Counted from the first letter of the stretch, positions 35,356 through 46,317 are shown. The stretch is 64,000 nucleotides of DNA from Mariniphaga sediminis (GCF_003573545.1 NZ_QWET01000003.1:248001-312000); one strand, 5' to 3'. A program made the numbers and translations. The notes: a model not told the origin generated them from the sequence alone.

Positions 35356-36051
35356 ATGATAAAAACAGAAAACCTGACAAAAATTTTCCGTACAGAGGAA
35401 GTAGAGACCTCCGCCTTGAACAAGGTTAGTATCCATATTCAAAAAGGCGAATTTGTGGCGGTAATGGGCCCTTCGGGATGTGGAAAGTCAACGTTGCTAA
35501 ACATTATCGGTTTACTGGACAACCCGACGGAGGGGAAGTATCAGTTTGATGGTGTTGAAGTAGCCGGTTTGCGTGAAAGGCAGCGTACGATGCTACGTAA
35601 GGGAAACATTGGTTTTGTTTTTCAGAGTTTTAACCTGATTGACGAACTGAATGTTTACGAAAATGTGGAACTGCCGCTCATTTATTTGAAGCTGAAAGTC
35701 CGCGAACGAAAAGAGATGGTGGGCAAAGTACTGGAACGTATGAAAATAGGGCACCGCAAAAAACATTTTCCCCAGCAGCTGTCAGGGGGGCAACAGCAGC
35801 GCGTGGCCATTGCAAGGGCTGTTGTTGCCAATCCAAAGTTGATCCTTGCCGATGAGCCTACTGGTAACCTCGACTCAAAAAACGGCCTCGAAGTTATGAA
35901 CCTGCTTACCGAACTGAACCGCGAAGGAACCACTATTATTATGGTAACCCACTCGCTGCACGATGCCGGTTTTGCGCACCGGGTCATTAACCTGTTCGAC
36001 GGCGAGGTTCTTACGGAGAATGTAAACGAAAGGATAGCAGAGATACTGTAG
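35356..36051 (+). CDS. ABC transporter ATP-binding protein (MacB/LolD type)
   Basis: Starting at the ATG at 35356 (MIKTENLTKIF) gives 231 residues; the in-frame extension to 35302 has no family support. Walker A GPSGCGKST (38-46), signature LSGGQQQRVAIARA, Walker B LILADEPTGNLDS and the switch histidine in MVTHS are all intact. It powers the FtsX/MacB-like permeases downstream. In the preceding 282-base gap I see no gene, only A/T-rich and CTCTT-rich sequence. Confidence 0.93.
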   Translation: MIKTENLTKIFRTEEVETSALNKVSIHIQKGEFVAVMGPSGCGKSTLLNIIGLLDNPTEGKYQFDGVEVAGLRERQRTMLRKGNIGFVFQSFNLIDELNVYENVELPLIYLKLKVRERKEMVGKVLERMKIGHRKKHFPQQLSGGQQQRVAIARAVVANPKLILADEPTGNLDSKNGLEVMNLLTELNREGTTIIMVTHSLHDAGFAHRVINLFDGEVLTENVNERIAEIL

Positions 36052-36091
36052 AGAAGCCTCTCCCTGTCCCCCCGGGGAAGGGGATTTTAGA

Positions 36092-36118
36092 CCTTCAAGG
36101 TTTCTGAAACCTTGAAGG
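36092..36118. repeat. Perfect 12-bp hairpin after the ATPase gene
   Basis: Two 12-base arms (36092-36103, 36107-36118) surround a 3-base loop, 41 bases after the ATPase stop. No T run follows. It directly precedes the first spacer repeat. Confidence 0.6.
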
Positions 36119-36124
36119 CTTGGC

Positions 36125-36268
36125 CGCAAATAATATAATAATAAAATGAACAAAAGTATTTTGAAAAACAGGCAAGAAAGTCCCCTTTCAGGGGATTTAG
36201 GGGTGAACTGCGAGTTGGCAATGCCGGAGAGGGGCAACAAGAAATCCTGTGGAGGCGCTGAGATGTGA
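36125..36268 (+). repeat. Permease-array spacer repeat, copy R1 (with 3'-end relic)
   Basis: This copy holds the shared segment AAAATGAACAAAAGTATTTT, the hairpin TCCCCTTTCAGGGGA followed by TTTAGGGGTGAA, and a tail (36208-36268) that resembles the 3' end of a permease gene, ending in CTGTGGAGGCGCTGAGATG. It lies between the ATPase gene and permease P1. Confidence 0.8.
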
Positions 36269-36298
36269 GTAAAATTACATGTTAAAAATGAGAAGGTT

Positions 36299-38707
36299 AT
36301 GTGTCAGCTAATAAAAATCGTATTTCGAAATATAATTAAGAATTTCAAACAGTCAGTCTTGAATATTGTGAGCCTGACACTGGGGATCGCTGCCATTTTG
36401 TACATTTTTACGTACATATTTCATCAATCCGGTTTCGATAGGTTTCATACAAAATCAGAGAGGATATACAGATGCGTTGCCGATGTGAAATTTGGAAATA
36501 CCGTTGAAAAGCTTACTAATTCACAAATACCACTAGCCGAAACAGCATTAAACGATTTACCTGAGGTTGAAGCAGCAACACGGCTTTTTTACGACGAGAA
36601 AGTAAATCTCGAAATAGAGAATAAATGTTTTTATGAAAATATTTTTTGGTATGCTGAAGGTAATTTCTTCCAAATATTTGACTTCAACCTTTTAAGCGGA
36701 GATAAAAACACGGTATTAACTGAACCTAACACAATTATTCTGACTGAAAATTATTCGAAACAGTTATTCGGAATTGAAAATCCCATTGGGAAAATTATTA
36801 AAGTTAAAGAATTGCAAAACAGTTTCAGGGTAACCGGCATATTAGAAAATATACCTGCCAACTCGCATTTACAATTTAAGTTTCTGGCATCATTCAAATC
36901 AATCCCCAACGAAAGATTAAAGAGGATGAGCGATTGGGGAAATTTTGCCAGTTTATATACCTACCTGTTATTGAATGAAAATACCAACATTTCTTCTTTT
37001 AAAAAGAAGTACAACGATTTTCCAAACGATTATGTAAATGGAATGCTAAAAAATTTGAATTTGTCTTTAGCACAGTTTGCAAGGGATGGAAACTATTTCG
37101 ACCATCGATTACAGCCGCTTAACGAAATTTATCTGGACCCGGTTTTTTCAGACCAAATTCATAAATACGGGAACAAACAGCACCTGGTCATCCTTGCAAT
37201 AATTGCTTTGTTTATTCTGATAATTGCTTGTTTAAATTTTATTAATTTAAGTACGGCCTTCTCTTCGTTAAGAGCCAAAGAAATAGGCATAAAAAAAGTA
37301 ATTGGTTCATCTAAAAACAAGTTAATTGTACAAATTCTATCAGAGACCTTTTTACAATGTAGTATCGCACTTATTTCTGCCCTGGTGATATTGTTTTTCG
37401 GTCTTTCTGTTTTAAATCAGTTTACAGATATCGATATCGAATATCAATATTTTTACAATACCTATTCCATTTTAACAATTTTGTTAATACCTGTTGTAAT
37501 AACCGCAATGGCTGGTATTTATCCGGCAATTATTATTTCCAAATTCAATCCGGTTGTATCGTTAAAAGGAAATTTGTTAAACCGGGGGGCAAAATTGTAT
37601 ATGCGGAACGGTCTGGTAGCTTTTCAATTTATAGTATTTATAGTTTTGGTTTGCAGTACTATTTTGGTAAAAAAACAATTGCTTTTTCTACGAAGCCAGA
37701 ATCCCGGGTTCAATAAAGAAAATGTTCTGATAGTTAAAAATTCCCGTCAATTGAAGGACAAAAGATTAATTTTTAAAGACGAATTATTAAAATCGCCTGA
37801 TGTCCTTAGCGCATCATACACATCCGCTTTACCGTCAATGTTTGACGATGCTTCCAACATGTTTCAAGTACCCAACTCTAATGAAAAAGTAATACTTAAC
37901 AGGATTTTTGTTGATGAAGATTTTGAGAAAACATTAAAAATAGAAATTGCAGAAGGTAGTTTTTTTACAGAAGAAAGAGGCAATGAAAACAATAATGCCT
38001 TAGTAAATAGAAAAGCTGCTGAAATGCTTGGTTGGAGGGATATTCAGGATAAAGTTATATACGATTTCAATTATAGGAAACAGTATAATATTATCGGTAT
38101 CGTTGAAGATTTTAATATTAAATCGTTCAAGGAAGAAATCCTGCCATTTATTATCCGAAAAGAAGCTCAGCATGATTATCTGGCTGTTCGGATACAACCA
38201 CAAAGTGCTGTTTCTGTGGTTAAACTGATAGAAGAAAAGTGGAAACAATTTAACATGAAATCAGTACTTGATTATGAATTTCTTGACCGTTCCTTTGATA
38301 ATCAATATAAGGCAGAAGTTCGTTTGGGTAAAATGGTTGGATTGTTTTCATTCATTTCAATTCTGATTGCATGCTTCGGATTATTCGGTTTGGTTTCGTT
38401 TATCGCTAACCGAAAAGTTAAAGAAATCGGCATCCGCAAAGTTAACGGCGCCAAAGTTTCCGAAATACTTACTATGCTCAATAAAGATTTCATAAAATGG
38501 GTAGTGATTGCTTTTGTTATCGCTGCTCCCATTGCGTACTACGCCATGAATAAATGGCTCGAAAACTTTGCCTACAAAACCACTTTGAGCTGGTGGATAT
38601 TTGCATTGGCCGGAGTGCTGGCTTTGGGGATTGCATTATTAACGGTTTCGTTTCAATCATGGAAAGCAGCTACGAGAAATCCGGTTGAAGCGCTGCGATA
38701 TGAATAA
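36299..38707 (+). CDS. ABC permease P1 (MacB/FtsX family)
   Basis: The 802-residue permease has the duplicated MacB layout: TM1 near 23-44, a periplasmic domain, three TM helices around 285-440, a second single TM, a second periplasmic domain, and three TM helices at the end. The cytoplasmic coupling motif occurs twice, as KEIGIKKVIGSSK and KEIGIRKVNGAK. The last 97 codons (from about 38417) are nearly the same at DNA level as in P2-P6, ending NPVEALRYE. It is the first of the permease genes and lies closest to the ATPase. Confidence 0.92.
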   Translation: MCQLIKIVFRNIIKNFKQSVLNIVSLTLGIAAILYIFTYIFHQSGFDRFHTKSERIYRCVADVKFGNTVEKLTNSQIPLAETALNDLPEVEAATRLFYDEKVNLEIENKCFYENIFWYAEGNFFQIFDFNLLSGDKNTVLTEPNTIILTENYSKQLFGIENPIGKIIKVKELQNSFRVTGILENIPANSHLQFKFLASFKSIPNERLKRMSDWGNFASLYTYLLLNENTNISSFKKKYNDFPNDYVNGMLKNLNLSLAQFARDGNYFDHRLQPLNEIYLDPVFSDQIHKYGNKQHLVILAIIALFILIIACLNFINLSTAFSSLRAKEIGIKKVIGSSKNKLIVQILSETFLQCSIALISALVILFFGLSVLNQFTDIDIEYQYFYNTYSILTILLIPVVITAMAGIYPAIIISKFNPVVSLKGNLLNRGAKLYMRNGLVAFQFIVFIVLVCSTILVKKQLLFLRSQNPGFNKENVLIVKNSRQLKDKRLIFKDELLKSPDVLSASYTSALPSMFDDASNMFQVPNSNEKVILNRIFVDEDFEKTLKIEIAEGSFFTEERGNENNNALVNRKAAEMLGWRDIQDKVIYDFNYRKQYNIIGIVEDFNIKSFKEEILPFIIRKEAQHDYLAVRIQPQSAVSVVKLIEEKWKQFNMKSVLDYEFLDRSFDNQYKAEVRLGKMVGLFSFISILIACFGLFGLVSFIANRKVKEIGIRKVNGAKVSEILTMLNKDFIKWVVIAFVIAAPIAYYAMNKWLENFAYKTTLSWWIFALAGVLALGIALLTVSFQSWKAATRNPVEALRYE

Positions 38708-38905
38708 ACAATCTGCTTTTTCACCCTCTGACTCCCTGAAGGGAGAACCTGAAAAAGCTACGAATGATAATAAAATGAACAAAAGTATTTTGAAATACTT
38801 GCTCAAAAGTCCCCTTTCAGGGGATTTAGGGGTGAAATGTGAGCTGGCAAGCGGGCGGCTACGCGGAATCCTGTGGAGGCGCTCAGGTATGAATGATGAG
38901 GTTTC
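38703..38905 (+). repeat. Permease-array spacer repeat, copy R2 (with 3'-end relic)
   Basis: Starting at the P1 stop codon, this copy has hairpin CTCCCTGAAGGGAG (38732-38745), the AAAATGAACAAAAGTATTTT segment, hairpin TCCCCTTTCAGGGGA (38810-38824), and a tail (38842-38900) that follows the permease 3' end closely (GCGGGCGGCTACGCGGAATC) but out of frame. A 72-codon open frame beginning at the ATG at 38700 runs through it. Confidence 0.85.
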
Positions 38906-38962
38906 AGAAATGAAATAATTATGAATGAAAACAGTAAGGTGTAAATAACTAAAAAAGAAAGT

Positions 38963-41368
38963 ATGTTCAAGACTTTGATTAAATATAAATTCAGGAAGAT
39001 TTTCAAACCGGAACAAAAAAATCTGGTTAACCTGGTTGGATTAACCATTGCATTAATGGTATTTATTGTAATTTTTCATGTTACATCCTTTGAACTAAGT
39101 TTTGATAAATTCCACCCTGATTACAAGGATATCTACAGGGTACAAAATACCAGAATTTACAAAAATCTTGTTGACGAAAGTGCTGGTTGTCCGCCGGCAA
39201 CAGGCCCTACGTTGCACGCAGAAATTAGCGATATAACTGATTTTACAAGAGTGAAACCACTTTCCAACAGCGTAATTACAGTTATAAAAGGGAGCGAACG
39301 CTCAAATTACCCACACAACAATCTGTTCTATGCAGATGATTCCTTTTTTGATCTTTTTTCGTCCGGTTTTGTAGCCGGAAAAAGAGAAGGGATTTTGAGT
39401 CAGGCCCGTACCGCTGTTGTTACCAAATCGTTTGGCCTGAAATATTTTGGAACTGAAAATGTGTTGGGCGAGCATTTTTCCTGCAACAGCAGTGAGGGAT
39501 TTGACGAGTTTACTATTACCGGGGTGATTGAAAACTGGCCGGAAAATTCGTACCTGAATTTTGATTGTCTTCTGTCGTATCCAACGTTGGAAAATCATAA
39601 CAGCGATGCTATTAATAATTGGGGCTGGAATTCATTTAACACATTTGTGAAACTGAATCCGGATGCAAACCCGGACTCGGTTGAACAGCAACTTAAAGAT
39701 GTGGTGAAAAAATACCATTTGTTCAACGATGAAATGACCCGCGAATTTACGCTTCAACCAATAGAGCAAATACATCTCAATTCAGACCTCAGGCATGAAA
39801 TTGGCCGGAGGAGCAATGCGTCATCCATTTATACCTTAAGTTTAATCGCCATTTTTATTCTTTTGATAGGCTGGGTAAATTATATTAACATAGCGGCGTC
39901 GCAAACCAAAAAGCAACTTTTATCTATTCATATTAAAAAAGTACTTGGAGGAACAAAAGGGCTGCAGGTTTTTGATTCTGTTATGGACGGTATTCTTTTA
40001 AATACAATAGCCTTGGCAAGCGCCACTTTTTTTGTAAAAATACTAACCCCGTCTTTTAGTCATTTGTATGATTTTAAAATATATGATTTAAGTATGAGTA
40101 AGTGGCTTGTAATTATTTTGGTCAGCTATGCTATTTCAATAGTATCAGGTATTATTTCTGCATTTACATTAGCCGATACAAAACAACTTGTTAAAACAAG
40201 AAAGGGAAATATTTACGGTAAATCATTTTCATTGCGAAATGCATTTGTCGTTTTTCAGTTTGTTGTTTCAATTGTATTTATCATTACAACAACCTTGATA
40301 ATAAAGCAGATAAATTTTTTGGACGAAAAGCAGAACGAAATGGATTTAGGGAATATTATTACGATAAAAGCCTTAACCAGTGAAGATTCATTTGTGCAAT
40401 CGCAAAAAGCATTCATGAATGAAATAAATCAGATTCCGGGGATATTGAATGTATCAACTTCATCATCGGTTCCCGGAGCTAATTTTTCAAATGTTATCGG
40501 CGGGATTCATCCGATTGGCGAAGATCCTGGCAAAGGAATAAAGTGCAGTTTTATTGATATAAATGAAAATTATTTCGACATCTATCAAATACCAATACTG
40601 GCAGGCAGAAATTTTTATGCGAAAGGTGCAAATCCGCCTCAATCGGTATTAATCAACAGAAAGGCTGCCGAGATGTTTGGATTTGAAACGCCCTCGGAAA
40701 GCATCAACCAGGAGCTGATATTAAGGGAATACAGTGGTCAAAAACGCCTGATTGTTGGGGTGGTGGAAGACTTTAATCATCATTCGCTGGAAGAGCCTGT
40801 CCAGCCAACCATGTATCATTTTTTTGAATATGGCAATTATATTTCCATAAAATACAGCCCAACACTGGAGAGTAAAATTATCCATTTATGCACAAATGCC
40901 TGGGAAAAAAATTGTTCTTCGCAGCCCTTCGATTTTAGTTTTAATGATCAATATTATGCGTCGCAATACAGTAAGTATCGTCTTTTTAGTCGCCTGGTTA
41001 CTACTTTTTCATTGCTGATTATTCTGATTTCCAGTATTGGCCTGTATGCGTTGGCAAAATTTACCATTGGCAACAGGGTGAAAGAAATAGGTGTACGGAA
41101 AGTCAACGGAGCCAGGATTACTGAAATATTATCGATGCTTAACAAAGACTTTGTAAAAAGGGTAGTGATTGCTTTTGTTATTGCTACTCCCATTGCGTAC
41201 TATGCCATGAATAAATGGCTCGAAAATTTTGCTTACAAAACCAGTTTAAGCTGGTGGATTTTTGCCCTGTCGGGAGTATTGGCGCTGGCAATTGCATTAC
41301 TAACGGTAAGCTGGCAAAGCTGGCGGGCAGCTACGCGGAACCCGATGGAGGCGTTGCGGTATGAGTAA
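38963..41368 (+). CDS. ABC permease P2 (MacB/FtsX family)
   Basis: The 801-residue permease has the same eight-helix MacB-like plan as P1. The first coupling motif is degenerate (LLSIHIKKVLGGTK) while the second, KEIGVRKVNGAR, is intact. The periplasmic regions differ greatly from the other copies. The 3' end is nearly identical to P3 (for example bases 41203-41263 against 43693-43753) and ends NPMEALRYE. Only 51 bases separate it from P3 and no spacer repeat lies between. Confidence 0.92.
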   Translation: MFKTLIKYKFRKIFKPEQKNLVNLVGLTIALMVFIVIFHVTSFELSFDKFHPDYKDIYRVQNTRIYKNLVDESAGCPPATGPTLHAEISDITDFTRVKPLSNSVITVIKGSERSNYPHNNLFYADDSFFDLFSSGFVAGKREGILSQARTAVVTKSFGLKYFGTENVLGEHFSCNSSEGFDEFTITGVIENWPENSYLNFDCLLSYPTLENHNSDAINNWGWNSFNTFVKLNPDANPDSVEQQLKDVVKKYHLFNDEMTREFTLQPIEQIHLNSDLRHEIGRRSNASSIYTLSLIAIFILLIGWVNYINIAASQTKKQLLSIHIKKVLGGTKGLQVFDSVMDGILLNTIALASATFFVKILTPSFSHLYDFKIYDLSMSKWLVIILVSYAISIVSGIISAFTLADTKQLVKTRKGNIYGKSFSLRNAFVVFQFVVSIVFIITTTLIIKQINFLDEKQNEMDLGNIITIKALTSEDSFVQSQKAFMNEINQIPGILNVSTSSSVPGANFSNVIGGIHPIGEDPGKGIKCSFIDINENYFDIYQIPILAGRNFYAKGANPPQSVLINRKAAEMFGFETPSESINQELILREYSGQKRLIVGVVEDFNHHSLEEPVQPTMYHFFEYGNYISIKYSPTLESKIIHLCTNAWEKNCSSQPFDFSFNDQYYASQYSKYRLFSRLVTTFSLLIILISSIGLYALAKFTIGNRVKEIGVRKVNGARITEILSMLNKDFVKRVVIAFVIATPIAYYAMNKWLENFAYKTSLSWWIFALSGVLALAIALLTVSWQSWRAATRNPMEALRYE

Positions 41369-41419
41369 CCGCCTGTGGTGACTGTAAAATGAGAGTTAAC
41401 AGGAAACAAAATTGAATAC

Positions 41420-43858
41420 ATGGGACTAAATTCGTTTAAAATGGTAGTTCGGCAGTTAGCCCGTAACAAAGTATTTTCCGCAATAAGTATTGTTGGACTG
41501 GCCATTGGAATTGCCTGCGGATTGGTAATCTATGAAATTATTAGCTACGAATCGGGGTTTAATAAATTTAACAAAAACTACCCAAATATTTATCGGGTAA
41601 TTAATCAGTTAGAACCTTCCGGGATTGGGACAGTGCTTGCAGAAGGGCAGGTTCATCCGCTTGGGGCAGCTATTCGAAATGATTTTCCCGGAGTCGTTGC
41701 AGCAATGACTTTTTATGCCGAAAAAGGCCAGATTTCGATTGAAAACGAAAATGGAGCTTTCGATCGGTATCTGGAGGCCGATGGTTTGGTGTACGCAGAG
41801 CCACAGGTTTTTCAGATATTTGACTTCAAATTTTTGGCAGGGAATCCTCAAAATGCGCTTTCAAATTCCGGGAGTATTGTTATTAATTCTTCACTGGCAC
41901 AAAAGTATTTCAAATTAAGTCAAGGAAATGAAAGTGACGCTTTGGGAAAGCCTATAAACATCAATAACAAAGGCACGTTTAGTGTAACTGGTGTATTTGC
42001 TGATTTGCCTGAAACTACCGATCTCCCATTTAAACTTATCGGCGACTACAAAAGCCAACCTGCATCAAACCCGTATTTCAATAACGGCACCGACTGGCAA
42101 GAGTATAATTCAAATACCAATTGTTACTTGCTTTTACCTGATGAAATCTCAGCAATCAATTTTGAAAGCCAGCTTGTTTCTTTTTCCGCAAAATATATGG
42201 GAACCGAGTCTCCTGTTAAACAAAAATATGTTTTGCAACCTTTATCCAAACTTCATTCATGGGAAGTTGGTAATTACAGCCACCGGCAAGTACCCGAAAA
42301 AGCGCTGTACTTGCTTGGCTTTGTGGGGCTGTTCATTATACTTTTGGCTTCAATCAATTTTGTCAATTTATCCACTGCACAATCCTCCAGAAGATTTAAG
42401 GAAATTGGTGTAAGAAAAATCTCAGGCGTCAGTAGATTTCAATTGATTTGGCAGTTTATGGGAGAAACAATTCTGGTTTCGTATATCGCTGCGGTGATTG
42501 GGTTAGGCGTTGCCCATGTCATGTTTATTTATCTTACCGATATACTTGGCTACCGACTAACCCTGGATTTGTTAAAAAATGGCGGAACCCTGATTTTTTT
42601 GATTATCTCAACCTTTTTAATAGGAATTATTTCAGGTATTTATCCTTCAATTATTATGTCGGGAATGAAACCTGTGGGGAGCCTGAAAAATTTCCTTTCG
42701 GTAAAAGGTAATTCTGGCTCGGTATCCGTCAGGCGCGTGCTTGTTATTGCCCAATTTGTGGTCTCACTGGTATTAATGACCGGGACCTTGGTAATGCAGA
42801 AACAGATTAAATATTTTTTCTCCGCCGATATTGGATTTAATAAAGAGGCAATCCTGATAACTAAAATTCCTGAAGTGGAAAAAAGTAAGCTGGAGTTATT
42901 AAGAGCCAACCTGTTAAAATATCCGGATATAAAGCAGGTCAGCTTCGAATCAACCAGCCCTATGGCTGATTGGAAAGTTAGTAACAGCATTAATTATCCA
43001 ACTATTGAGCCAAACCTGTACCTGGGAAATTTAAAAACTATCGACGAAAATTATCTTGAACTTTATGAAATCCCATTAATTGCCGGAAGAAATTGCAGCG
43101 AAAGAAAGAATTCAGGAGAAGCCATTGTTAACCGGAAGTTGATACAATTACTTGGTTTCAAAGATCCCAATAGTGCTATTGGTGAAATTTTCAGTTATGG
43201 TAGAGAAAATATGAAATTCACTATTGTTGGCGTAGTTGAAGATTTTCATGCTATGTCGCTTCAACAAGAAATGGACCACATAATTCTGAGCAATGTAGGT
43301 TTTAATATTAAAGAAATTGCCGTAAAAATTAATCCTGTTACTGCCAGTTTAACAGGATATAACAGTTCTATTGATAAGATTAAAAAAGAATGGGAAACTA
43401 CTTTCCCGGAGGATGTTTTTGAATATGAATTCCTTGATCAGAAGATTGCAGGTTTTTATAACAGCCAGGTTAATACCTTAAAACTGGTTCGTCTTTTTGC
43501 ACTTATTGCAATATTTATCGGTTCTCTTGGATTATATGGTCTAATCTCGTTTATCGCCAGTCAAAAAATAAAAGAAATCGGCATCCGCAAAGTTAATGGC
43601 GCCAAAGTATCAGAGATCCTTACTATGCTCAATAAAGATTTTGTAAAGTGGGTGGCAATTGCTTTTGTTATCGCTACTCCAATTGTGTACTACGCCATGA
43701 ATAAATGGCTCGAAAATTTTGCTTACAAAACCAGTTTAAGCTGGTGGATTTTTGTCCTGTCGGGAGTATTAGCGCTGGCAATTGCATTACTAACGGTAAG
43801 CTGGCAAAGCTGGCGGGCAGCTACGCGGAATCCAGTGGAGGCTCTCCGTTATGAATAG
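41420..43858 (+). CDS. ABC permease P3 (MacB/FtsX family)
   Basis: The 812-residue permease has TM1 at about 19-40 (SIVGLAIGIACGLVIYEII), two FtsX cores and two periplasmic domains. Coupling motifs are KEIGVRKISGVSR in the first half and KEIGIRKVNGAK in the second. The tail is shared with the other copies and ends NPVEALRYE. The 71 bases before P4 contain no spacer repeat. Confidence 0.92.
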   Translation: MGLNSFKMVVRQLARNKVFSAISIVGLAIGIACGLVIYEIISYESGFNKFNKNYPNIYRVINQLEPSGIGTVLAEGQVHPLGAAIRNDFPGVVAAMTFYAEKGQISIENENGAFDRYLEADGLVYAEPQVFQIFDFKFLAGNPQNALSNSGSIVINSSLAQKYFKLSQGNESDALGKPININNKGTFSVTGVFADLPETTDLPFKLIGDYKSQPASNPYFNNGTDWQEYNSNTNCYLLLPDEISAINFESQLVSFSAKYMGTESPVKQKYVLQPLSKLHSWEVGNYSHRQVPEKALYLLGFVGLFIILLASINFVNLSTAQSSRRFKEIGVRKISGVSRFQLIWQFMGETILVSYIAAVIGLGVAHVMFIYLTDILGYRLTLDLLKNGGTLIFLIISTFLIGIISGIYPSIIMSGMKPVGSLKNFLSVKGNSGSVSVRRVLVIAQFVVSLVLMTGTLVMQKQIKYFFSADIGFNKEAILITKIPEVEKSKLELLRANLLKYPDIKQVSFESTSPMADWKVSNSINYPTIEPNLYLGNLKTIDENYLELYEIPLIAGRNCSERKNSGEAIVNRKLIQLLGFKDPNSAIGEIFSYGRENMKFTIVGVVEDFHAMSLQQEMDHIILSNVGFNIKEIAVKINPVTASLTGYNSSIDKIKKEWETTFPEDVFEYEFLDQKIAGFYNSQVNTLKLVRLFALIAIFIGSLGLYGLISFIASQKIKEIGIRKVNGAKVSEILTMLNKDFVKWVAIAFVIATPIVYYAMNKWLENFAYKTSLSWWIFVLSGVLALAIALLTVSWQSWRAATRNPVEALRYE

Positions 43859-43929
43859 GAAAGGGAGGAAATATCGATTGCAAGGGTGGAAGGTGTTGAA
43901 GTTTAATTAAAATTTTAAAGCATCGAAAC

Positions 43930-46317
43930 ATGACTTGGTACAACATGAAATTAATCGCCCGCAGGATTATTGATGACAAAGTTTTTTCGTCCTTCAACGT
44001 AATTGGTTTGGTTGTTGGAATTGTGTCATTTCTAATTCTGTTCCTTTACGTTGCAAACGAAAAAAGTTTTGATAAACATTTTAACGACCACGAACAAATT
44101 TACCGGGTAACTTCTGTTCCCGGGGGTCAGGAAGAAACTCCATGGGCGCGGAGCCTTGGAATGATTTATACAATTGCTACTTCAATTCCTGAAATTGAAC
44201 TAGCCACACAATTTTCGCATTGCGCGGTGGGAACTATAAAAATGAACAACCAGTCGTTTCAGCAAAACGATATCATGTCAGTCGATGAGGCGTTTATTGA
44301 AATGTTTTCGGTAAAAGCAAAACTGGGCGATTTATCAGAAATCTCGAAACCCAACACCGTGTTTGTTTCCGAGGGTTTTGCCAATAAATACTTTAAAAAC
44401 GAAAACCCGGTTGGAAAAATGATTACCGTGGATGCCTTGCAATATGCACGAAATGTGGGCGATTACGAAATTCGCGGGATTGTACAAAATACGCATCCCA
44501 AAACCCATTTTAACTACGAACTGCTGCTTTCGCAAAAAGGCGGTTTGCAGGAAAGATACGAAGCACAGTCCAACCAGAAAACACATTGGGTTTACAACTA
44601 TATAAAATTAAAAAAGAGCGCTTTGCCTGGCGATCTTGAAAAAAAGTTTTTGAATTTCTTCGATGCAAGCAATCTAAAAAAAACACGTGGTCCAAAAGAA
44701 TATCAGTTTCATTTGGTTCCAATGGATGAAATTCATTTAAAATCGAATTTTCGGTTTGAGCTAAAAGAGAATTCCAGTAAAATAAACATCGAATTATTTA
44801 TAATTATTTCGTTTGTTATTTTGCTACTTTCACTGCTCAATTTCGTGAATCTCACTGTGGCCAAACTTATAAAACGGTCGAAAGAACTGTGGTTAAAAAA
44901 ATCAATTGGCGCAACTCACGGGCAATTAATCAGCCAGGTTTTATCTGAAGTTTTTCTGTTTTGTTTGGTTTCGGTTATTCTTGCATTTGGTGCCATTGAA
45001 ATTTTAAAACCTTTTATCAACGGTTTTTTTGAAATCGACTTTAACATATATTATTCCGAGCCAGTTGTTTACCTGAGTGTAATTTTAGTGTTGGTATTTT
45101 GTCTTGGACTGACTGCTGTTTTTGCCGGATTTTTTCTTTTTGAAAAAACGTCCACCATTGATATTCTTTCCGAAAGAATAAAATATTCAGGAAATCCTGT
45201 TTTAAAATTGCTGCTGGTTTTGCAAATCACCATTGTAATTATTATCCTTTCAAATGCCTTTTTGGTGAATAAACAAATCAATTTCATATTTAACCAGTCA
45301 CTGGGCTTTGACAAGGAAAATTTGGTGGTTTTACAGCTGAAAGATTTTTCGAAAGACCCGGCCATTTTTGCCAGTGAACTGGAAACCCAAAGCCATATAA
45401 ATTCGGTAGGATTTGCCGCCCAACATTTTGGGTATCCGGCACAAGGCTTTTCACTTGAAGGTTTAGGTCTTGAAGGAACAGCCGAATTTGTATTTGCCAA
45501 TTACAATTACCTGAAAACCATGAATATTGAGCTTGTTGAGAATTGGCTCAATCTAGCTGCTGATACCATTGACGGAATGGTAATCAATAATCATTTGTAC
45601 AAAAGGCTGATGGAACGCCATGGCAGTATGGAAGCGTTAAAAATATTTCAGGAAAGTCAACCGCTGGCGCCCGATCAAACCAGGATTAATATTATCGGGG
45701 TTACGAATGACTTTAATTACAGCTCGGCACATGAACCTATTGGCGAATTTGCTTTTTGGCTGGGGGAATCGCGCAACAGGGCCAGGTTTATTCATGTCCG
45801 GCTAAATCCGGGGAATCTGCATTCAAGCTTAAAAAGAATAAACGAAACCTGGAGCGAATTTTATCCCGGACAGGAATTTAATTTCTTTTTTATGGATGAG
45901 AAAATCGCGAAGCAATACAAAGCCGAAACAGTTTTGAGCCGGATTCTATTCACATTCTCCGGCATTGGACTATTAATAAGTGTAATCGGAATAAGTGCAC
46001 TTTCCCTTTTTATTTCGCAACAACGTACCAAAGAAATCGGCATCCGCAAAGTTAATGGCGCCAAAGTCCATGAGATCTTGGCAATGCTCAATAAAGACTT
46101 TGTAAAGTGGGTAGCTATTGCTTTTGTTATCGCTACTCCCATTGCGTACTATGCCATGAATAAATGGCTCGAAAACTTTGCCTACAAAACCACTTTGAGT
46201 TGGTGGATTTTTGCGCTGGCCGGGTTACTGGCATTGGGAATTGCGTTGCTAACTGTGAGTTGGCAAAGCTGGCGGGCGGCTACGCGGAATCCGGTGGAGG
46301 CGTTGCGGTATGAGTGA
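43930..46317 (+). CDS. ABC permease P4 (MacB/FtsX family)
   Basis: The 795-residue permease opens MTWYNMKLIARRIIDDK with TM1 at about 22-42. The first coupling motif is altered to KELWLKKSIGATH; the second, KEIGIRKVNGAK, is intact. The N-terminal 80 residues are the closest match in this window to the wrecked permease at 50256 (both have FLILF..V.NEKSFDKHF). The conserved 3' end finishes NPVEALRYE. Confidence 0.92.
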   Translation: MTWYNMKLIARRIIDDKVFSSFNVIGLVVGIVSFLILFLYVANEKSFDKHFNDHEQIYRVTSVPGGQEETPWARSLGMIYTIATSIPEIELATQFSHCAVGTIKMNNQSFQQNDIMSVDEAFIEMFSVKAKLGDLSEISKPNTVFVSEGFANKYFKNENPVGKMITVDALQYARNVGDYEIRGIVQNTHPKTHFNYELLLSQKGGLQERYEAQSNQKTHWVYNYIKLKKSALPGDLEKKFLNFFDASNLKKTRGPKEYQFHLVPMDEIHLKSNFRFELKENSSKINIELFIIISFVILLLSLLNFVNLTVAKLIKRSKELWLKKSIGATHGQLISQVLSEVFLFCLVSVILAFGAIEILKPFINGFFEIDFNIYYSEPVVYLSVILVLVFCLGLTAVFAGFFLFEKTSTIDILSERIKYSGNPVLKLLLVLQITIVIIILSNAFLVNKQINFIFNQSLGFDKENLVVLQLKDFSKDPAIFASELETQSHINSVGFAAQHFGYPAQGFSLEGLGLEGTAEFVFANYNYLKTMNIELVENWLNLAADTIDGMVINNHLYKRLMERHGSMEALKIFQESQPLAPDQTRINIIGVTNDFNYSSAHEPIGEFAFWLGESRNRARFIHVRLNPGNLHSSLKRINETWSEFYPGQEFNFFFMDEKIAKQYKAETVLSRILFTFSGIGLLISVIGISALSLFISQQRTKEIGIRKVNGAKVHEILAMLNKDFVKWVAIAFVIATPIAYYAMNKWLENFAYKTTLSWWIFALAGLLALGIALLTVSWQSWRAATRNPVEALRYE